A stretch of 64,000 nt of DNA from Bradyrhizobium sp. CCGUVB4N (GTDB lineage Bacteria > Pseudomonadota > Alphaproteobacteria > Rhizobiales > Xanthobacteraceae), in NCBI RefSeq assembly GCF_024199945.1, contig NZ_JANADP010000001.1, positions 868,001 through 932,000 on the forward strand. Reading direction: 5' to 3'. Shown piece by piece: positions 26,701 through 34,523 of the stretch. Positions within the stretch are counted from its first letter, which is position 1. Each line of letters begins with the position of its first letter. The notes beneath the pieces were generated by a model, which had not been told where the DNA came from, searched no databases, and saw only the letters and a list, made by a program, of their open reading frames with translations. Both the position numbers and the translations under genes were made by a program.

Positions 26701-26951
26701 TACGAGCTGGTCGAGCTCATGTCGGTCAGCCCGGAGATCGTGCCGAAATAATGCTCCAGCGGCGCGGTGATCGAGGTTGCGACGACGGTGGCCGAAGCGC
26801 CGGGATAACGTGTCACCACCTGGATGGTGGGGAAATCGACATTGGGCAGCGGCGCGATCGGCAGCTCACGGTAGCCGAGCATGCCCAGCAGCACGACCGC
26901 GACGATCATCAGCGTCGTTGCGATCGGCCGGAGGATGAAGGGCGCGGACAT
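23766..26951 (-). CDS. RND multidrug efflux permease, first subunit (MdtB-like)
   Basis: A 1061-aa HAE1-family permease, starting MSAPFILRPIATTLMIVAVV at ATG 26951, 8 bases after the adaptor stop. The RND signature PLPNVDFPTIQVVTRYPGAS near residue 35 and the proton-relay helix LSLMALTIASGFVVDDAIVM with paired Asp are present. The second half has LLAAIVTVYLILGMLYESY. Periplasmic docking and porter domains occupy about 40-330 and 550-870. Two distinct permeases plus one adaptor is the MdtABC arrangement. No outer-membrane channel gene is in this operon, so it probably borrows a TolC-like protein encoded elsewhere. Confidence 0.93.
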   Translation of the reverse strand: MSAPFILRPIATTLMIVAVVLLGMLGYRELPIAPLPNVDFPTIQVVTRYPGASATVVATSITAPLEHYFGTISGLTDMSSTSSYGYSQITLQFDLSRKIDAAAQDVQARINAAAGWIPVEQLPSPPTYRMVNPADTPMLILALTSKTMALHEANDHAATILVPKLSQIPGVGAVSIEGGQTRAIRLQMNPTRLAGLGLSLDDVRRGIAATTADNPKGSLDGPRQAFHVDTNDQLFTAEAYQDAVIAYRNGAPVLLRDVGTAIDGVEDAEQAAWFQGERAVLLDIQRQPGANTIEVVDAIKSILPKLQDSLPAALKISVVSDRTTTIRAAIHDVQFTLVLTVALVVLVIFIFLRKLWATVIPSVTLPVSLIATFGVMALCGFSLDNLSLMALTIASGFVVDDAIVMIENIARYVEDGEDPLQAALKGARQIGFTIVSLTVSLIAVFIPLLLMGGVVGRLFREFAITLSFAVVISGLVSLTLTPMMCAQLLRHEDPNAQHGFLYRISERGFDASASFYLWGLDWVLRHRKLTLVFTVLTLVATVMLYVAIPKGFLPLQDTGLLIGTTDAAQDISFAAMAERQQQLAAVIARDPDVVTVGSFVGIGSVNTTLNSGRLYIDIGSPDARTSSAAAVMARLQHAVEGVHGITLHLQPAQDLQIESRVARTQYQYALQDLDEDELRLWSRRLVEALRMRRELADVADDRQDEGLQMSVTIDRQLAASYGVSLNTIDQTLYDAFGQRQIATVFGPLTQYHVILEVDPALRNDPDILGKIYLTAAAAAASTIDQSTSGFSGAFSKASAPVPLSAFARIERQHAPLLISHQGLFPATTISFNLADGVSLSHATEALRQTEREIGLPDAVTTKLIGTAAEFANSLADEKWLLLAAIVTVYLILGMLYESYIHPITILSTLPSAGIGALLALMLYRQDLNLISLIGIILLIGIVKKNAIMMVDFALAAEREDGASSFDAIRQACILRFRPIMMTTMAALFGALPLAIGSGTGSELRQPLGIAIVGGLIVSQILTLYTTPVVYLAFASLRTRFGWQSASADDPAALPQAERPAP

Positions 26952-26959
26952 GGCGGGCC

Positions 26960-28207
26960 TCAGTCAACGCGCGGCTCGGAGCGCGGCTGAGTGGTGGGCT
27001 GCGCCTTGGCGGTGGGCGTCTGGCCCTCGATCGTGATGCGCGCGCCGTTCTCGAGCCGGTAATAGCCGTCGGTGACGACGCGCTCGCCCCGGGCGAGGCC
27101 CTTGTCGATCAGCGCGCGTCCGTCGAAAATCTGCCCCACCGTGACCGGCCGGAAAGCCGCCGTATCGTCCGCCTTCGCGACCCAGACGAAATCGCCGCGT
27201 GGACCGTGCCGCACGGCGATCGCCGGCGCGGTGATCGCGTTCTTGCGCGTGTCCACCGTGATCCGCCCGTTGGCGAAATTGCCCGGCCAGAGTTTCAGCG
27301 CCTTGTTGGGAAAGGTCGCCTTCAGCTTGATGGTGCCGCTGGCCTGATCGACCTGGTTGTCGACCAGCGTGATCGTGCCCTTGTCGAGCTCGGAGGTGTT
27401 GTCGGCGGTGAGCGCGACCACCGGCGCATCAGTCTGGCCGAGGCTGAGCCGGGTCTGGCCGACCGCGACCGCGGCAAGGGTGTAGATCACCGAGATCGGC
27501 TGCAATTGCGTGACGGTGACGATGGTCGTCGGCGACACCGCGCGCACGTAATTGCCCTGGTCGACCTGGCGGATGCCGAGCCGTCCGTTGATCGGCGCGC
27601 GGATATTGGTGAAGCCGAGCTGCGTGCGCGCATATTCGATCTGGGCGTCGTCGTTCCGGACCTGCGCCTTGTACTGCTCGACCAGCGCGTGCTGCTGGTC
27701 CACGACCTGCCGCGAGATCGCGGCGGCCTTCTGGATCAGCGCGTCGTAGCGCTCCATGTCGATCTGGGCGCCGTCCAGCAGCGCCTGGTCCTTCTGCCTC
27801 ACTGCGATCTGCTGATCGAGCTGGGCCTGGAACGGGCGCGGGTCGATCACCGCGAGGACGTCGCCTTGCTTGACGTCCTGTCCTTCCTGGAAAAGGATCT
27901 GGACGATCTCGCCGTCGACCCGGCTCTGCACGTTGACGGTGTTGTAGGCCTGGATCGTGCCGATGCCCGTCAGATAGATCGGGACGTCCTCCGCTTTCGC
28001 GGCGGCGACTTTGACGGCGACCGGTGGCCGTGGAGGAGGAGCGGGCGCGACACCGCGCTCGGCCTCCGCCGCCTGCATGAAGGGCAGCGCGAACGGGAGC
28101 TTGATGTCCTTGATGTCATTCCTGAAATAATACGCCGCGGTGCCGGCCGGCAACACGACCAGCGCGCCGATGAGGAGTTTTGCTGCGCGTTTCACGTTCA
28201 AACCCAT
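26960..28207 (-). CDS. RND efflux periplasmic adaptor (MdtA-like)
   Basis: A 415-aa HlyD/AcrA-family membrane fusion protein that bridges the RND pump to an outer-membrane channel. It has an N-terminal signal/anchor (residues about 6-27, AAKLLIGALVVLPAGTAAYYF), a lipoyl half VNVQSRVDGEIVQILFQEGQ, a coiled-coil hairpin (about 125-200), a second lipoyl half FTNIRAPINGRLGIRQVDQG, then beta-barrel and membrane-proximal domains. It ends in a Thr/Gln/Pro-rich tail. ATG 28207 was chosen over the adjacent GTG at 28210. It is the first gene of the three-gene operon. Confidence 0.93.
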   Translation of the reverse strand: MGLNVKRAAKLLIGALVVLPAGTAAYYFRNDIKDIKLPFALPFMQAAEAERGVAPAPPPRPPVAVKVAAAKAEDVPIYLTGIGTIQAYNTVNVQSRVDGEIVQILFQEGQDVKQGDVLAVIDPRPFQAQLDQQIAVRQKDQALLDGAQIDMERYDALIQKAAAISRQVVDQQHALVEQYKAQVRNDDAQIEYARTQLGFTNIRAPINGRLGIRQVDQGNYVRAVSPTTIVTVTQLQPISVIYTLAAVAVGQTRLSLGQTDAPVVALTADNTSELDKGTITLVDNQVDQASGTIKLKATFPNKALKLWPGNFANGRITVDTRKNAITAPAIAVRHGPRGDFVWVAKADDTAAFRPVTVGQIFDGRALIDKGLARGERVVTDGYYRLENGARITIEGQTPTAKAQPTTQPRSEPRVD

Positions 28208-28292
28208 CACCTGAGCCGGCCGCCGGGTCGATCGTCCCGGGGTGGAACCTGCTTAGCACGAAGCAACCTGACGTTGATATATCGGCAGGGCA

Positions 28293-28334
28293 CGATATGC
28301 TACCATTCGTAACATTAGCACGTGTAGCATATCG
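28293..28334. promoter_or_regulatory. Inverted repeat upstream of the RND operon
   Basis: CGATATGCTAC (28293-28303) and GTAGCATATCG (28324-28334) are perfect 11-bp inverted copies with a 20-bp spacer. Inside, TAGCA at 28316-28320 also pairs with TGCTA at 28298-28302. It lies 86 bp upstream of the adaptor start codon, in an otherwise featureless gap. It is a candidate operator for a TetR- or MarR-type repressor. No regulator gene is adjacent. Confidence 0.55.
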
Positions 28335-28391
28335 AGATCAACGGCGGTTCCGTTGAGAACGTCCGGCTTTCGGATGGATTCTGATGGGGCC

Positions 28392-29489
28392 CTACACGAC
28401 CTCGACGGTCGCCGCCTCGAACTGGGCGCCGGCGTTGCGATGGCTGGCAAGCACCTCGGGCGACAGCTCCGAGACCGAGTTCTGCGGGGTGCGATCAAGC
28501 ATCGCGTGGACGCGCTGGCTCGAGGCCTTCAGAACCGCCGGGTCGAGCTTGCCGGAGTCCACGCCGTCGATGATCGATTGGGCGAGGAAGCGGGCACGCC
28601 CGGTGTCGGTCAGAGCCGAGCAGATCATCAGCATGTCGTTGCCGGCGGCCATGAAGCGCGCACCGGCATCCGGCGCGTCCAGCCGACCGGCCATGGCGCG
28701 CATGCCGACGTCGTCGGACACGATCACGCCGCGGAAATTCATCGCCTCGCGCAACAGCCCCTGCGTGATCGCGCGCGACAGCGTGACGGGATCGTTGGCA
28801 TCGAGCTTCCGGTACAGGATATGCGACGTCATCATCATCTCGATCCCGCCCTCGATCGCGGCGGCGAACGGCTTCAGCTCGCGCGCCTTGATCTGGTCGA
28901 GGTCGAGATCGATGACCGGCAATTCGTGGTGCGAATCCACCTGCGTGTCGCCATGCCCCGGAAAATGCTTGCCGCAGGCGCGGACGCCGCGGCGCTCCAT
29001 CGCCTTGGCGAACGGCAGCATCGCCTTGATGACGTCGTCGGCAGTGCGGCCGAAGGCGCGTTCGCCGATGACAGGGTTGGCGGGGTTGCTGTGAATGTCG
29101 AGCACCGGCGCGAAGTTGAGATTGCAGCCGAGCGAGGCGAGCTCGACGCCCATGGCGTCGCCGACCTGCTCCGCCGTTCCGGCCCAGCGCGCTGCGTAGG
29201 AAAAGCGCGTGATCGGCGCCGGCGTGCGGCACACGCGTCCGCCTTCGTGATCGATGGCGATGAACTGCTTGTCGCGCTGCGAGGCGTCGCGGATCGCGGC
29301 GATCAGATCCCGGTGGACCGACAGCCAGTCCCGATAGGGCAGGTCGTGGCGGAAATTGCTCTTGTAGAGGATGACGCCGGCGGGCCGGAGATCCCGCAGC
29401 AGCGCGCGGTCGCGGTCATCGAGCACGCTGGTCGGCTTCAGGCCGATGAAGAAATGGTCACCGACCGTTGAAAGGAGGGAAGCGCTCAT
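28392..29489 (-). CDS. nagZ: Beta-N-acetylhexosaminidase (GH3, NagZ-type)
   Basis: Cytosolic glycosidase removing GlcNAc from anhydromuropeptides in peptidoglycan recycling. It is 365 aa from ATG 29489. The GH3 NagZ signature is complete: ACGKHFPGHGDTQVDSHHE, which holds the catalytic His-Asp loop (DSHHELP), and SDDVGMRAM with the Asp nucleophile. IAIDHEGGRVCR is the substrate-binding Asp/Glu/Arg stretch. No signal peptide is visible, in line with a cytosolic role. It would act downstream of an AmpG permease such as the one at 1-1062. Confidence 0.88.
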   Translation of the reverse strand: MSASLLSTVGDHFFIGLKPTSVLDDRDRALLRDLRPAGVILYKSNFRHDLPYRDWLSVHRDLIAAIRDASQRDKQFIAIDHEGGRVCRTPAPITRFSYAARWAGTAEQVGDAMGVELASLGCNLNFAPVLDIHSNPANPVIGERAFGRTADDVIKAMLPFAKAMERRGVRACGKHFPGHGDTQVDSHHELPVIDLDLDQIKARELKPFAAAIEGGIEMMMTSHILYRKLDANDPVTLSRAITQGLLREAMNFRGVIVSDDVGMRAMAGRLDAPDAGARFMAAGNDMLMICSALTDTGRARFLAQSIIDGVDSGKLDPAVLKASSQRVHAMLDRTPQNSVSELSPEVLASHRNAGAQFEAATVEVV

Positions 29490-29649
29490 TCGCCAGGCCG
29501 CCACAGATCGTTTCGGTTGATTGGGATGGAGCTGGACGCAACGCGAACTCTCAAGCTCCTGCGCGAGCTTTCGTACGGCTCGCTTCGTCATCACAATATT
29601 TCAAATTCCTTAACGGAATCAACCTCCAAATCAAGCGGCACGGGCAGCT

Positions 29650-29679
29650 GTGCCGGCAAGGTCCGTGCCTTGCCGGCAC
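29650..29679 (-). terminator. Strong hairpin downstream of the MFS gene
   Basis: GTGCCGGCAAGG, loop TCCGTG, CCTTGCCGGCAC: a perfect 12-bp GC-rich stem just after the MFS stop codon and upstream of nagZ. No clear U-run follows on the minus strand. Probably an end-of-transcript hairpin separating the MFS gene from nagZ. Confidence 0.6.
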
Positions 29680-29687
29680 GTCGTCTC

Positions 29688-30983
29688 TCACGCCGCAGCG
29701 AGCTGTGGCTGCGTCGGCCGCCGTCCAATCATCAGCGACAGCACGGCCGCGACGATGCCGGTGAAGCCGGCGATCATGAAGGCCTGCAGATAATCGCCCT
29801 GCGACGAGCGCATGAAGCCCGCGAAGAAGGCGGCGCAGGCCGCGCCCAGCTGATGGCCGGCGACGACCCAGCCGAAGATCAGCGGCGCATTCTTGTCGCC
29901 GAAGGCTTCGTTGGCGATACGCACGGTCGGCGGCACGGTCGCGATCCAGTCGAGGCCGTAGAACACCGCGAACACCGACAGGCTGACGAACGAGAAGTCC
30001 GAATAGGGCAGGTAGATCAGCGACAGCCCGCGCAGTCCGTAATAGAAGAACAGCAGCTTGCGCGGATCGAAGCGGTCGGTGAGCCAGCCCGACAGCGTGG
30101 TGCCGAACAGGTCGAAGAATCCCATCAGCGCCAGCAGGCTTGCGGCCTGCACCTCGAAGATGCCGTGGTCGCCGCAGAACGCGATCAGATGGGTGCCGAC
30201 GAGGCCGTTGGTGGTGAAGCCGCAGATGAAGAAGGTCGCGAACAGGAACCAGAATGTCTGTGTCTTCGCGGCGCGCACGAGGTTGCCGATCGCCGCGACG
30301 AACGGATTGCCCTGCGCCGGTGCCGCCGGCTGGTCGTCATGCGTGCTGCCATAGGAGCGCAGGCCGATCGACGCGGGCCGCTCCGGCACCAGAAAATAGA
30401 CCAGCGGAATCAGCGCCGCGCAGCAGGCCGCCACCGTCAGCACCACCGGCTTCCAGCCGCCCCATTCGACCAGCGATGCAAGGCCCGGCATGAAGATGAG
30501 CGTACCGGTGGCCGTGCTCGCGGTCAGCAGTCCCATGACGAGGCCGCGATTGGTGGTGAACCAGCGGTTGACGATGGTGGCGCCGAGCACGTTGGCGACC
30601 GCGCCCGAGCCGATGCCGGAGAGCAGTCCCCAGCTCATGAACAATTGCCACGGCGCGGTCATGAAATAGCTCATCGCCGTCGAGACCGACATCAATGCCA
30701 GCGCACCCAGCACGGTGCGGCGGATGCCGAAGCGCTGCATCACCGCCGCGGCGAACGGACCCGCAAGGCCGTAGAGGAAGATGCCGACCGCGGCCGACGA
30801 CGAGATCACGCTGACGTCCCAGCCGAAGGCTTTTTGCAGCGGCAGCATCAGCACGCCCGGCGTCGCGCGCAGGCCGGCCGAGGCGAGCAGCGCCAGGAAG
30901 ATCACGGCAACGACCACGAAAGCGTAGTTCGGGCCGAACGGCCGCCGGGAGACGGAGGTGGATTGAAAGGAGGGTTCGGGCAT
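29688..30983 (-). CDS. MFS transporter under control of divergent TetR
   Basis: A 431-aa twelve-helix major facilitator of the monocarboxylate/oxalate-formate type. GLRATPGVLMLPLQKAFGW follows helix 1. The loop 2-3 motif region is VMQRFGIRRTVLG, helix 5 is in GLLTASTATGTLIF, and a central soluble loop lies around residues 215-240 (GSTHDDQPAAPAQGNP). The start codon ATG at 30983 abuts a 20-bp inverted-repeat operator. The adjacent divergent tetR gene suggests substrate-inducible expression. Substrate unknown. Confidence 0.9.
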   Translation of the reverse strand: MPEPSFQSTSVSRRPFGPNYAFVVVAVIFLALLASAGLRATPGVLMLPLQKAFGWDVSVISSSAAVGIFLYGLAGPFAAAVMQRFGIRRTVLGALALMSVSTAMSYFMTAPWQLFMSWGLLSGIGSGAVANVLGATIVNRWFTTNRGLVMGLLTASTATGTLIFMPGLASLVEWGGWKPVVLTVAACCAALIPLVYFLVPERPASIGLRSYGSTHDDQPAAPAQGNPFVAAIGNLVRAAKTQTFWFLFATFFICGFTTNGLVGTHLIAFCGDHGIFEVQAASLLALMGFFDLFGTTLSGWLTDRFDPRKLLFFYYGLRGLSLIYLPYSDFSFVSLSVFAVFYGLDWIATVPPTVRIANEAFGDKNAPLIFGWVVAGHQLGAACAAFFAGFMRSSQGDYLQAFMIAGFTGIVAAVLSLMIGRRPTQPQLAAA

Positions 30984-31036
30984 GTTACTTACCGGTACGT
31001 ATTGCGATGCGGTACTAATACGTACCGGTCAGTAAC
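30984..31036. promoter_or_regulatory. TetR operator: near-perfect 20-bp inverted repeat
   Basis: Left arm 30984-31003 and right arm 31017-31036 are reverse complements at 19 of 20 positions (core ACCGGTACGTATT / AATACGTACCGGT perfect), with a 13-bp spacer. The left arm starts at the base next to the MFS start codon, so a bound repressor would cover its RBS. The right arm ends 37 bp before the tetR ATG. It is well placed to repress both genes. Confidence 0.85.
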
Positions 31037-31073
31037 ATTGTCAAGCCCCGTGCCTGAGACGAGACGAAGCGAG

Positions 31074-31670
31074 ATGCCCAAGAAAGCCGAGAAATCCGCC
31101 GAAGCGCCGCTCCGGGCCGCCGACCGGATCCGCGCCTCCGCCAGGGAATTGTTCTACCGCGAGGGCATTCGCGCTGTCGGTGTCGACGAGGTGGTGGACC
31201 GCGCCGGCGTGACAAAACCGAGCCTGTATCGCGCCTTTGCCTCCAAGGACGATCTCGCCGCCGCTTACTTGCGCGACTACGATCTGAGCTTCTGGGAAAA
31301 TTTCGAACGCCCCGGCGGCAAGGCCTACGGCAATGCGCGCGATCACGTGCTGGCCTATATCGGCCAGCTTTCGTCGCGCGCCGTGGCCAAGGGCTATCGC
31401 GGCTGTGGACTGAGCAACGCCGCGGTGGAATATCCCGCGCGCGACAATCCCGCCCGGCAGGTCGCCGAAGCGCACAAGAAGGTCTTTCGCCAACGCCTGC
31501 GCGAGCTCGCCGCCGCCATGGGCGCACGCCAGCCGAACGTGCTTGGCGACGCGCTGCTGCTCCTGATCGAAGGCATCTACGTCACCGGCCAGCAGTCCGA
31601 AGACGGCCCCGCGCAGTCGGCGCTCGCAGCGGCGAAGCTGCTGATCGATGCGAGCGTGAAGGCGGGGTGA
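31074..31670 (+). CDS. TetR/AcrR family transcriptional regulator
   Basis: A 198-aa repressor-type regulator. The N-terminal TetR helix-turn-helix (about residues 17-62) reads DRIRASARELFYREGIRAVG and VDRAGVTKPSLYRAFASKDD. The C-terminal ligand-binding domain has GCGLSNAAVEYP, a Cys-containing segment found in a TetR subgroup near transporter genes. ATG 31074 was chosen because it begins just before the HTH; a longer in-frame extension runs through the operator and is not credible. It is divergent from the MFS gene, with a strong inverted repeat between. Confidence 0.92.
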   Translation: MPKKAEKSAEAPLRAADRIRASARELFYREGIRAVGVDEVVDRAGVTKPSLYRAFASKDDLAAAYLRDYDLSFWENFERPGGKAYGNARDHVLAYIGQLSSRAVAKGYRGCGLSNAAVEYPARDNPARQVAEAHKKVFRQRLRELAAAMGARQPNVLGDALLLLIEGIYVTGQQSEDGPAQSALAAAKLLIDASVKAG

Positions 31671-31711
31671 TCGCACATCGCCTTTTGGAAAGGCCTGAGC
31701 GCACGCCTCGC

Positions 31712-31835
31712 CCTTCGAGACGACCGCTTCGCGGTCTCCTCAGGGTGAGGCTAATCGGCATCTGGAGCCGTCGAAGCGGTGGCCACGCCCTCCGTCCTCA
31801 TCCTGAGGAGCCCGCCTAAGCGGGCGTCTCGAAGG
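31712..31835. repeat. Paired palindromic repeat (CCTGAGG class)
   Basis: Left part CCTTCGAGACGACCGC...CCTCAGGGTGAGG and right part CATCCTGAGGAGCCC...GTCTCGAAGG are inverted. Each holds its own hairpin (CGACCGCTTCGCGGTC, GCCCGCCTAAGCGGGC). It lies in the 264-bp gap between tetR and the aminotransferase-like gene. Same class as 7406-7536. Confidence 0.85.
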
Positions 31836-31934
31836 ATGGCCGCAAGTAGAAGTCCGCATCGTTGATTGTCATTGCCCTGTCATTCGCGCTCTATTGATTG
31901 CGGCTTTCTTTGCCGCGCATCCGTAGAGGCTGAT

Positions 31935-33254
31935 ATGAATCTGACTGAAACGATTTCGTCCGACCGTCGGTCGATCTTGCGGGGCCTCGCGGCCGCAGCC
32001 GTCACGTCCTTGGCGACACCGGCGTTCGCAGCCGAAGGCTTGCCGCCGCCGCCGACCGGTTCGGCTGCCGCAATCGCCACCGACAAGGCCTATTGGGCCG
32101 CCGTGAAGGGCCTCTATGCTGTCACGCCCGATGTCGTCAATTTCGAGAACGGCTATTGGGGCATCATGCCCGAGCCCGTGAGGCGCGAGTTCATCCGCCA
32201 GTCCGACATGGTCAACTTCCAGAACACCTATTACGCGCGGCAGCGCGTGGGGGCGGATTTCGAGGCCGTGCGCGCCAGGGTGGCCGAGGCGGTTGGTGCC
32301 GCGCCCGAGGAGATCGCGCTGACGCGCGGCGCGACCGAAACGCTGCAGTTGCTCATCGGCGGCTACAACAGGCTGAAGCCCGGCGACGGCGTGCTCTATG
32401 CCGATCTCGATTATGATTCGATGCAGTATGCGATGAATTCGCTCAAGGCGCGCCGCGGCGTCGACGTGATCAGGTTCGACGTGCCGGAGCCCGCCACCCG
32501 CCAGGCGGTGCTGGATGCCTATGCCCGTGCCATCGAGGCCAATCCGAAGACGAAACTTCTGCTGCTGACCCATGTCAGCCATCGCACCGGCCTGGTCATG
32601 CCGGTCGCCGAGATCGCACGGATGGCGAAGGCGAAGGGCATCGACACCATCGTCGACGCCGCGCATTCCTGGGGACAGATCGACTTCCACGTCAATGACC
32701 TCGAATCCGATTTCGTCGGATTCAACCTGCACAAATGGATCGGCGCGCCGCTCGGCGTCGGCTTCCTCTACATCAGGAAGGACCGCCTCGCCGCCATCGA
32801 CCGCGACATGGGCGATGAGGATTTTGCGGAGACCGACATCCGCTCGCGGGTTCACACCGGCACGGTCAATTTTGCGACCGTGCTGACGGTGCCCACCGCC
32901 GTCGCGCTGCATCAGCAGATCGGCGCCGCGGCAAAGCAGGCGCGCCTGCGCTATTTGCGTGATTACTGGGTGAGCCGTGCCCGCGGCTTCAAGGACCTCG
33001 AGATCCTGACGCCGGATGAAGCCGGCTCCTATGGCGCGATCACGTCCTTCCGCCTCGCCGGCAAGACCAGCAAGGCCGACAACGAGGCGATCGTGGTGAA
33101 GCTCCGCGACAGCCACAAGATCATGACGGTGCGCCGCGCCGGTGTCGCCAAGGGCCAATGCATCCGCGTGACGCCGGCGCTCTTTACCGACGAGGCCGAT
33201 CTCGACCGCCTCGTCGAGGCGCTTGCGGTCGTCACGGGGACGAAGACGGGGTGA
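31935..33254 (+). CDS. Tat-exported class V aminotransferase-fold PLP enzyme
   Basis: A 439-aa member of the aminotransferase class V group that includes isopenicillin N epimerase and cysteine desulfurase-like proteins. The N-terminus carries a twin-arginine signal (SDRRSILRGLAAAAV, cleavage near PAFA). PLP site residues are visible: TRGATETLQLL (phosphate loop), DAAHSWGQIDF (Asp ring contact) and NLHKWIGAP with the Schiff-base Lys. ATG 31935 gives the signal peptide directly. A periplasmic PLP enzyme must be folded with cofactor before export, which fits Tat. The reaction is not predictable from sequence alone. Confidence 0.85.
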   Translation: MNLTETISSDRRSILRGLAAAAVTSLATPAFAAEGLPPPPTGSAAAIATDKAYWAAVKGLYAVTPDVVNFENGYWGIMPEPVRREFIRQSDMVNFQNTYYARQRVGADFEAVRARVAEAVGAAPEEIALTRGATETLQLLIGGYNRLKPGDGVLYADLDYDSMQYAMNSLKARRGVDVIRFDVPEPATRQAVLDAYARAIEANPKTKLLLLTHVSHRTGLVMPVAEIARMAKAKGIDTIVDAAHSWGQIDFHVNDLESDFVGFNLHKWIGAPLGVGFLYIRKDRLAAIDRDMGDEDFAETDIRSRVHTGTVNFATVLTVPTAVALHQQIGAAAKQARLRYLRDYWVSRARGFKDLEILTPDEAGSYGAITSFRLAGKTSKADNEAIVVKLRDSHKIMTVRRAGVAKGQCIRVTPALFTDEADLDRLVEALAVVTGTKTG

Positions 33255-33273
33255 GGCGGGAGACGGCCGGGCG

Positions 33274-33672
33274 TCAACCGCGCTTGATGGATTGGATCAG
33301 GTCCCAGCGGTTGCCGTAGAGATCCTCGAACACAGCGACGATACCATAGGCCTCCTGCCGTGGCGGCCGAACGAAACGGACGCCGGCGGCGATCATGCGC
33401 GCATGGTCGCGCTCGAAATCGTCCGTTTCCAGGAACAGGAAGACGCGGCCTCCGGTCTGGTCGCCGATGCGCGCCGTCTGCGCCGGACCGTCCGCCCGCG
33501 CCAGCAGCAGGCCAGAGCCCAAATTGCCGCGCGGCCGCACCACCACCCAGCGCTTGCCGCCACCGAGCGGCGTGTCCTCGCACAGCTCGAAATCAAGAGC
33601 CCGCGTGAAGAACGCGATCGCTTCGTCATAGTCCGCGACCACGAGACTGACGAGGGACAGATGCTGATTCAT
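33274..33672 (-). CDS. VOC family (glyoxalase-like) protein
   Basis: A 132-aa single vicinal-oxygen-chelate domain protein: LSLVSLVVADYDEAIAFFTR at the start, a central RPRGNLGSGLLLARADGP, and FEDLYGNRWDLIQ at the C-terminus with the usual late Glu/Asp ligand region. Members bind a divalent metal and act as glyoxalases, dioxygenases or resistance proteins. It is convergent with the aminotransferase-like gene (19 bp between ends). The specific role is unknown. Confidence 0.85.
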   Translation of the reverse strand: MNQHLSLVSLVVADYDEAIAFFTRALDFELCEDTPLGGGKRWVVVRPRGNLGSGLLLARADGPAQTARIGDQTGGRVFLFLETDDFERDHARMIAAGVRFVRPPRQEAYGIVAVFEDLYGNRWDLIQSIKRG

Positions 33673-33901
33673 CGCTCAATCCGGCGAATGACGGCAAGTT
33701 CGCCGTCGGCAAGACGAGGATAACATGACGTCGGCCCAGCCGCGCGGTCGCCGGAGGTTGTGCGCCGGCGCTGCCGTATGAGCGCGGTGGGCGGCACCGG
33801 GCCGGTATCGGCACGTCCGCGAGCCGAGGCCGCCCCATTTTATCAGCCGGCAGTCTGGTTTATCTCTGTCACTCCGGCGCCCGGCGCAAGGAGACAGACG
33901 C

Positions 33902-34342
33902 GTGCTCGACCATCTTCTCAGGTTCATGACGCTCGGATCGATCATCGTTGGCATGGCCGCGATTTATGCGGCGCTGCATACCAACAATCGGCGCTTGGGC
34001 GCGGACATCTTCCTGCGATATTCCGACCGGGTCTCCGATCTGCGACGCCGCCTACCGGTCTCGGTGTTCGTCGATCACGAGGCTGCCGGCGACATCGAGA
34101 TCACGGCGGAAGAGCGCCGGGCCGTGCACGAGATCATTCACTCGATCTTCGAGCTCTACGAGCTCAAGGTGCACGGCTTCTTTCCGCCGGCGATCTGGAA
34201 GATCCGCGAGCCCGACATCGAAAGGCTGCTGTCGCTGCGGGTGTTTCAGCAGGAGCTGGCAAGCATGGAGGGCCGCTATACCAGGCATCCGCGTTTGGCG
34301 GCCTGGCTCGCGAAGATCCGGGGTCGGCAAGAAACGGGCTGA
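33902..34342 (+). CDS. Hypothetical protein with one N-terminal membrane helix
   Basis: A 146-aa protein not recognised. GTG start at 33902 is preceded by AAGGAG at ideal distance. One hydrophobic helix (about residues 5-25, LLRFMTLGSIIVGMAAIYAA) is followed by a charged soluble part with DIFLRYSDRVSDLRRRLP, an acidic EITAEERRAVHEIIHSIFEL helix and a C-terminal YTRHPRLAAWLAKIRG. The pattern resembles small membrane-anchored proteins of unknown function common in Bradyrhizobium. The upstream 229-bp gap shows only this RBS. Confidence 0.7.
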   Translation: MLDHLLRFMTLGSIIVGMAAIYAALHTNNRRLGADIFLRYSDRVSDLRRRLPVSVFVDHEAAGDIEITAEERRAVHEIIHSIFELYELKVHGFFPPAIWKIREPDIERLLSLRVFQQELASMEGRYTRHPRLAAWLAKIRGRQETG

Positions 34343-34365
34343 CTTGCGCAGTGAATCGGACGGCG

Positions 34366-34515
34366 GTCCGCCACCCGAGCACCGGCGCGACAAGCTTCAG
34401 GATCGCCTCGATCGCATGCGCGCAAGTCGGCGCCGAGCTTGTTCGGGATCATCATCAACAGCGTGTTGCGGCGAGGCTGTCCAATGCCCGAAGGACAGAA
34501 TCCGATCTTCCTCAT
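34366..34515 (-). pseudogene. Internally deleted remnant of an LLM flavin oxidoreductase gene
   Basis: The minus strand here carries the start (ATG 34515, then AGGAAGATCGGATTC, against AAGAAAATCGGATTC in the intact gene at 37539) fused to the end (ACGCTGTTG...ATCCCGAAC..., GCGCATGCGATCGAGGCGAT) of the LLM gene at 36517-37539. About 870 bp of the middle is missing, and single-base shifts break the frame (the FGHWTASPQ segment is in another frame). Even the bases upstream of the start match (CATGGGGC). Both copies lie on the same strand 2 kb apart, so this looks like a decayed tandem paralogue. Confidence 0.85.
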
Positions 34516-34523
34516 GGGGCAAT

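Noticed and set aside
23823..26990. 1055-codon open frame on the plus strand opposite the first RND permease
   Set aside because: Same reasons: antisense shadow of a conserved RND permease with low-complexity charged composition.
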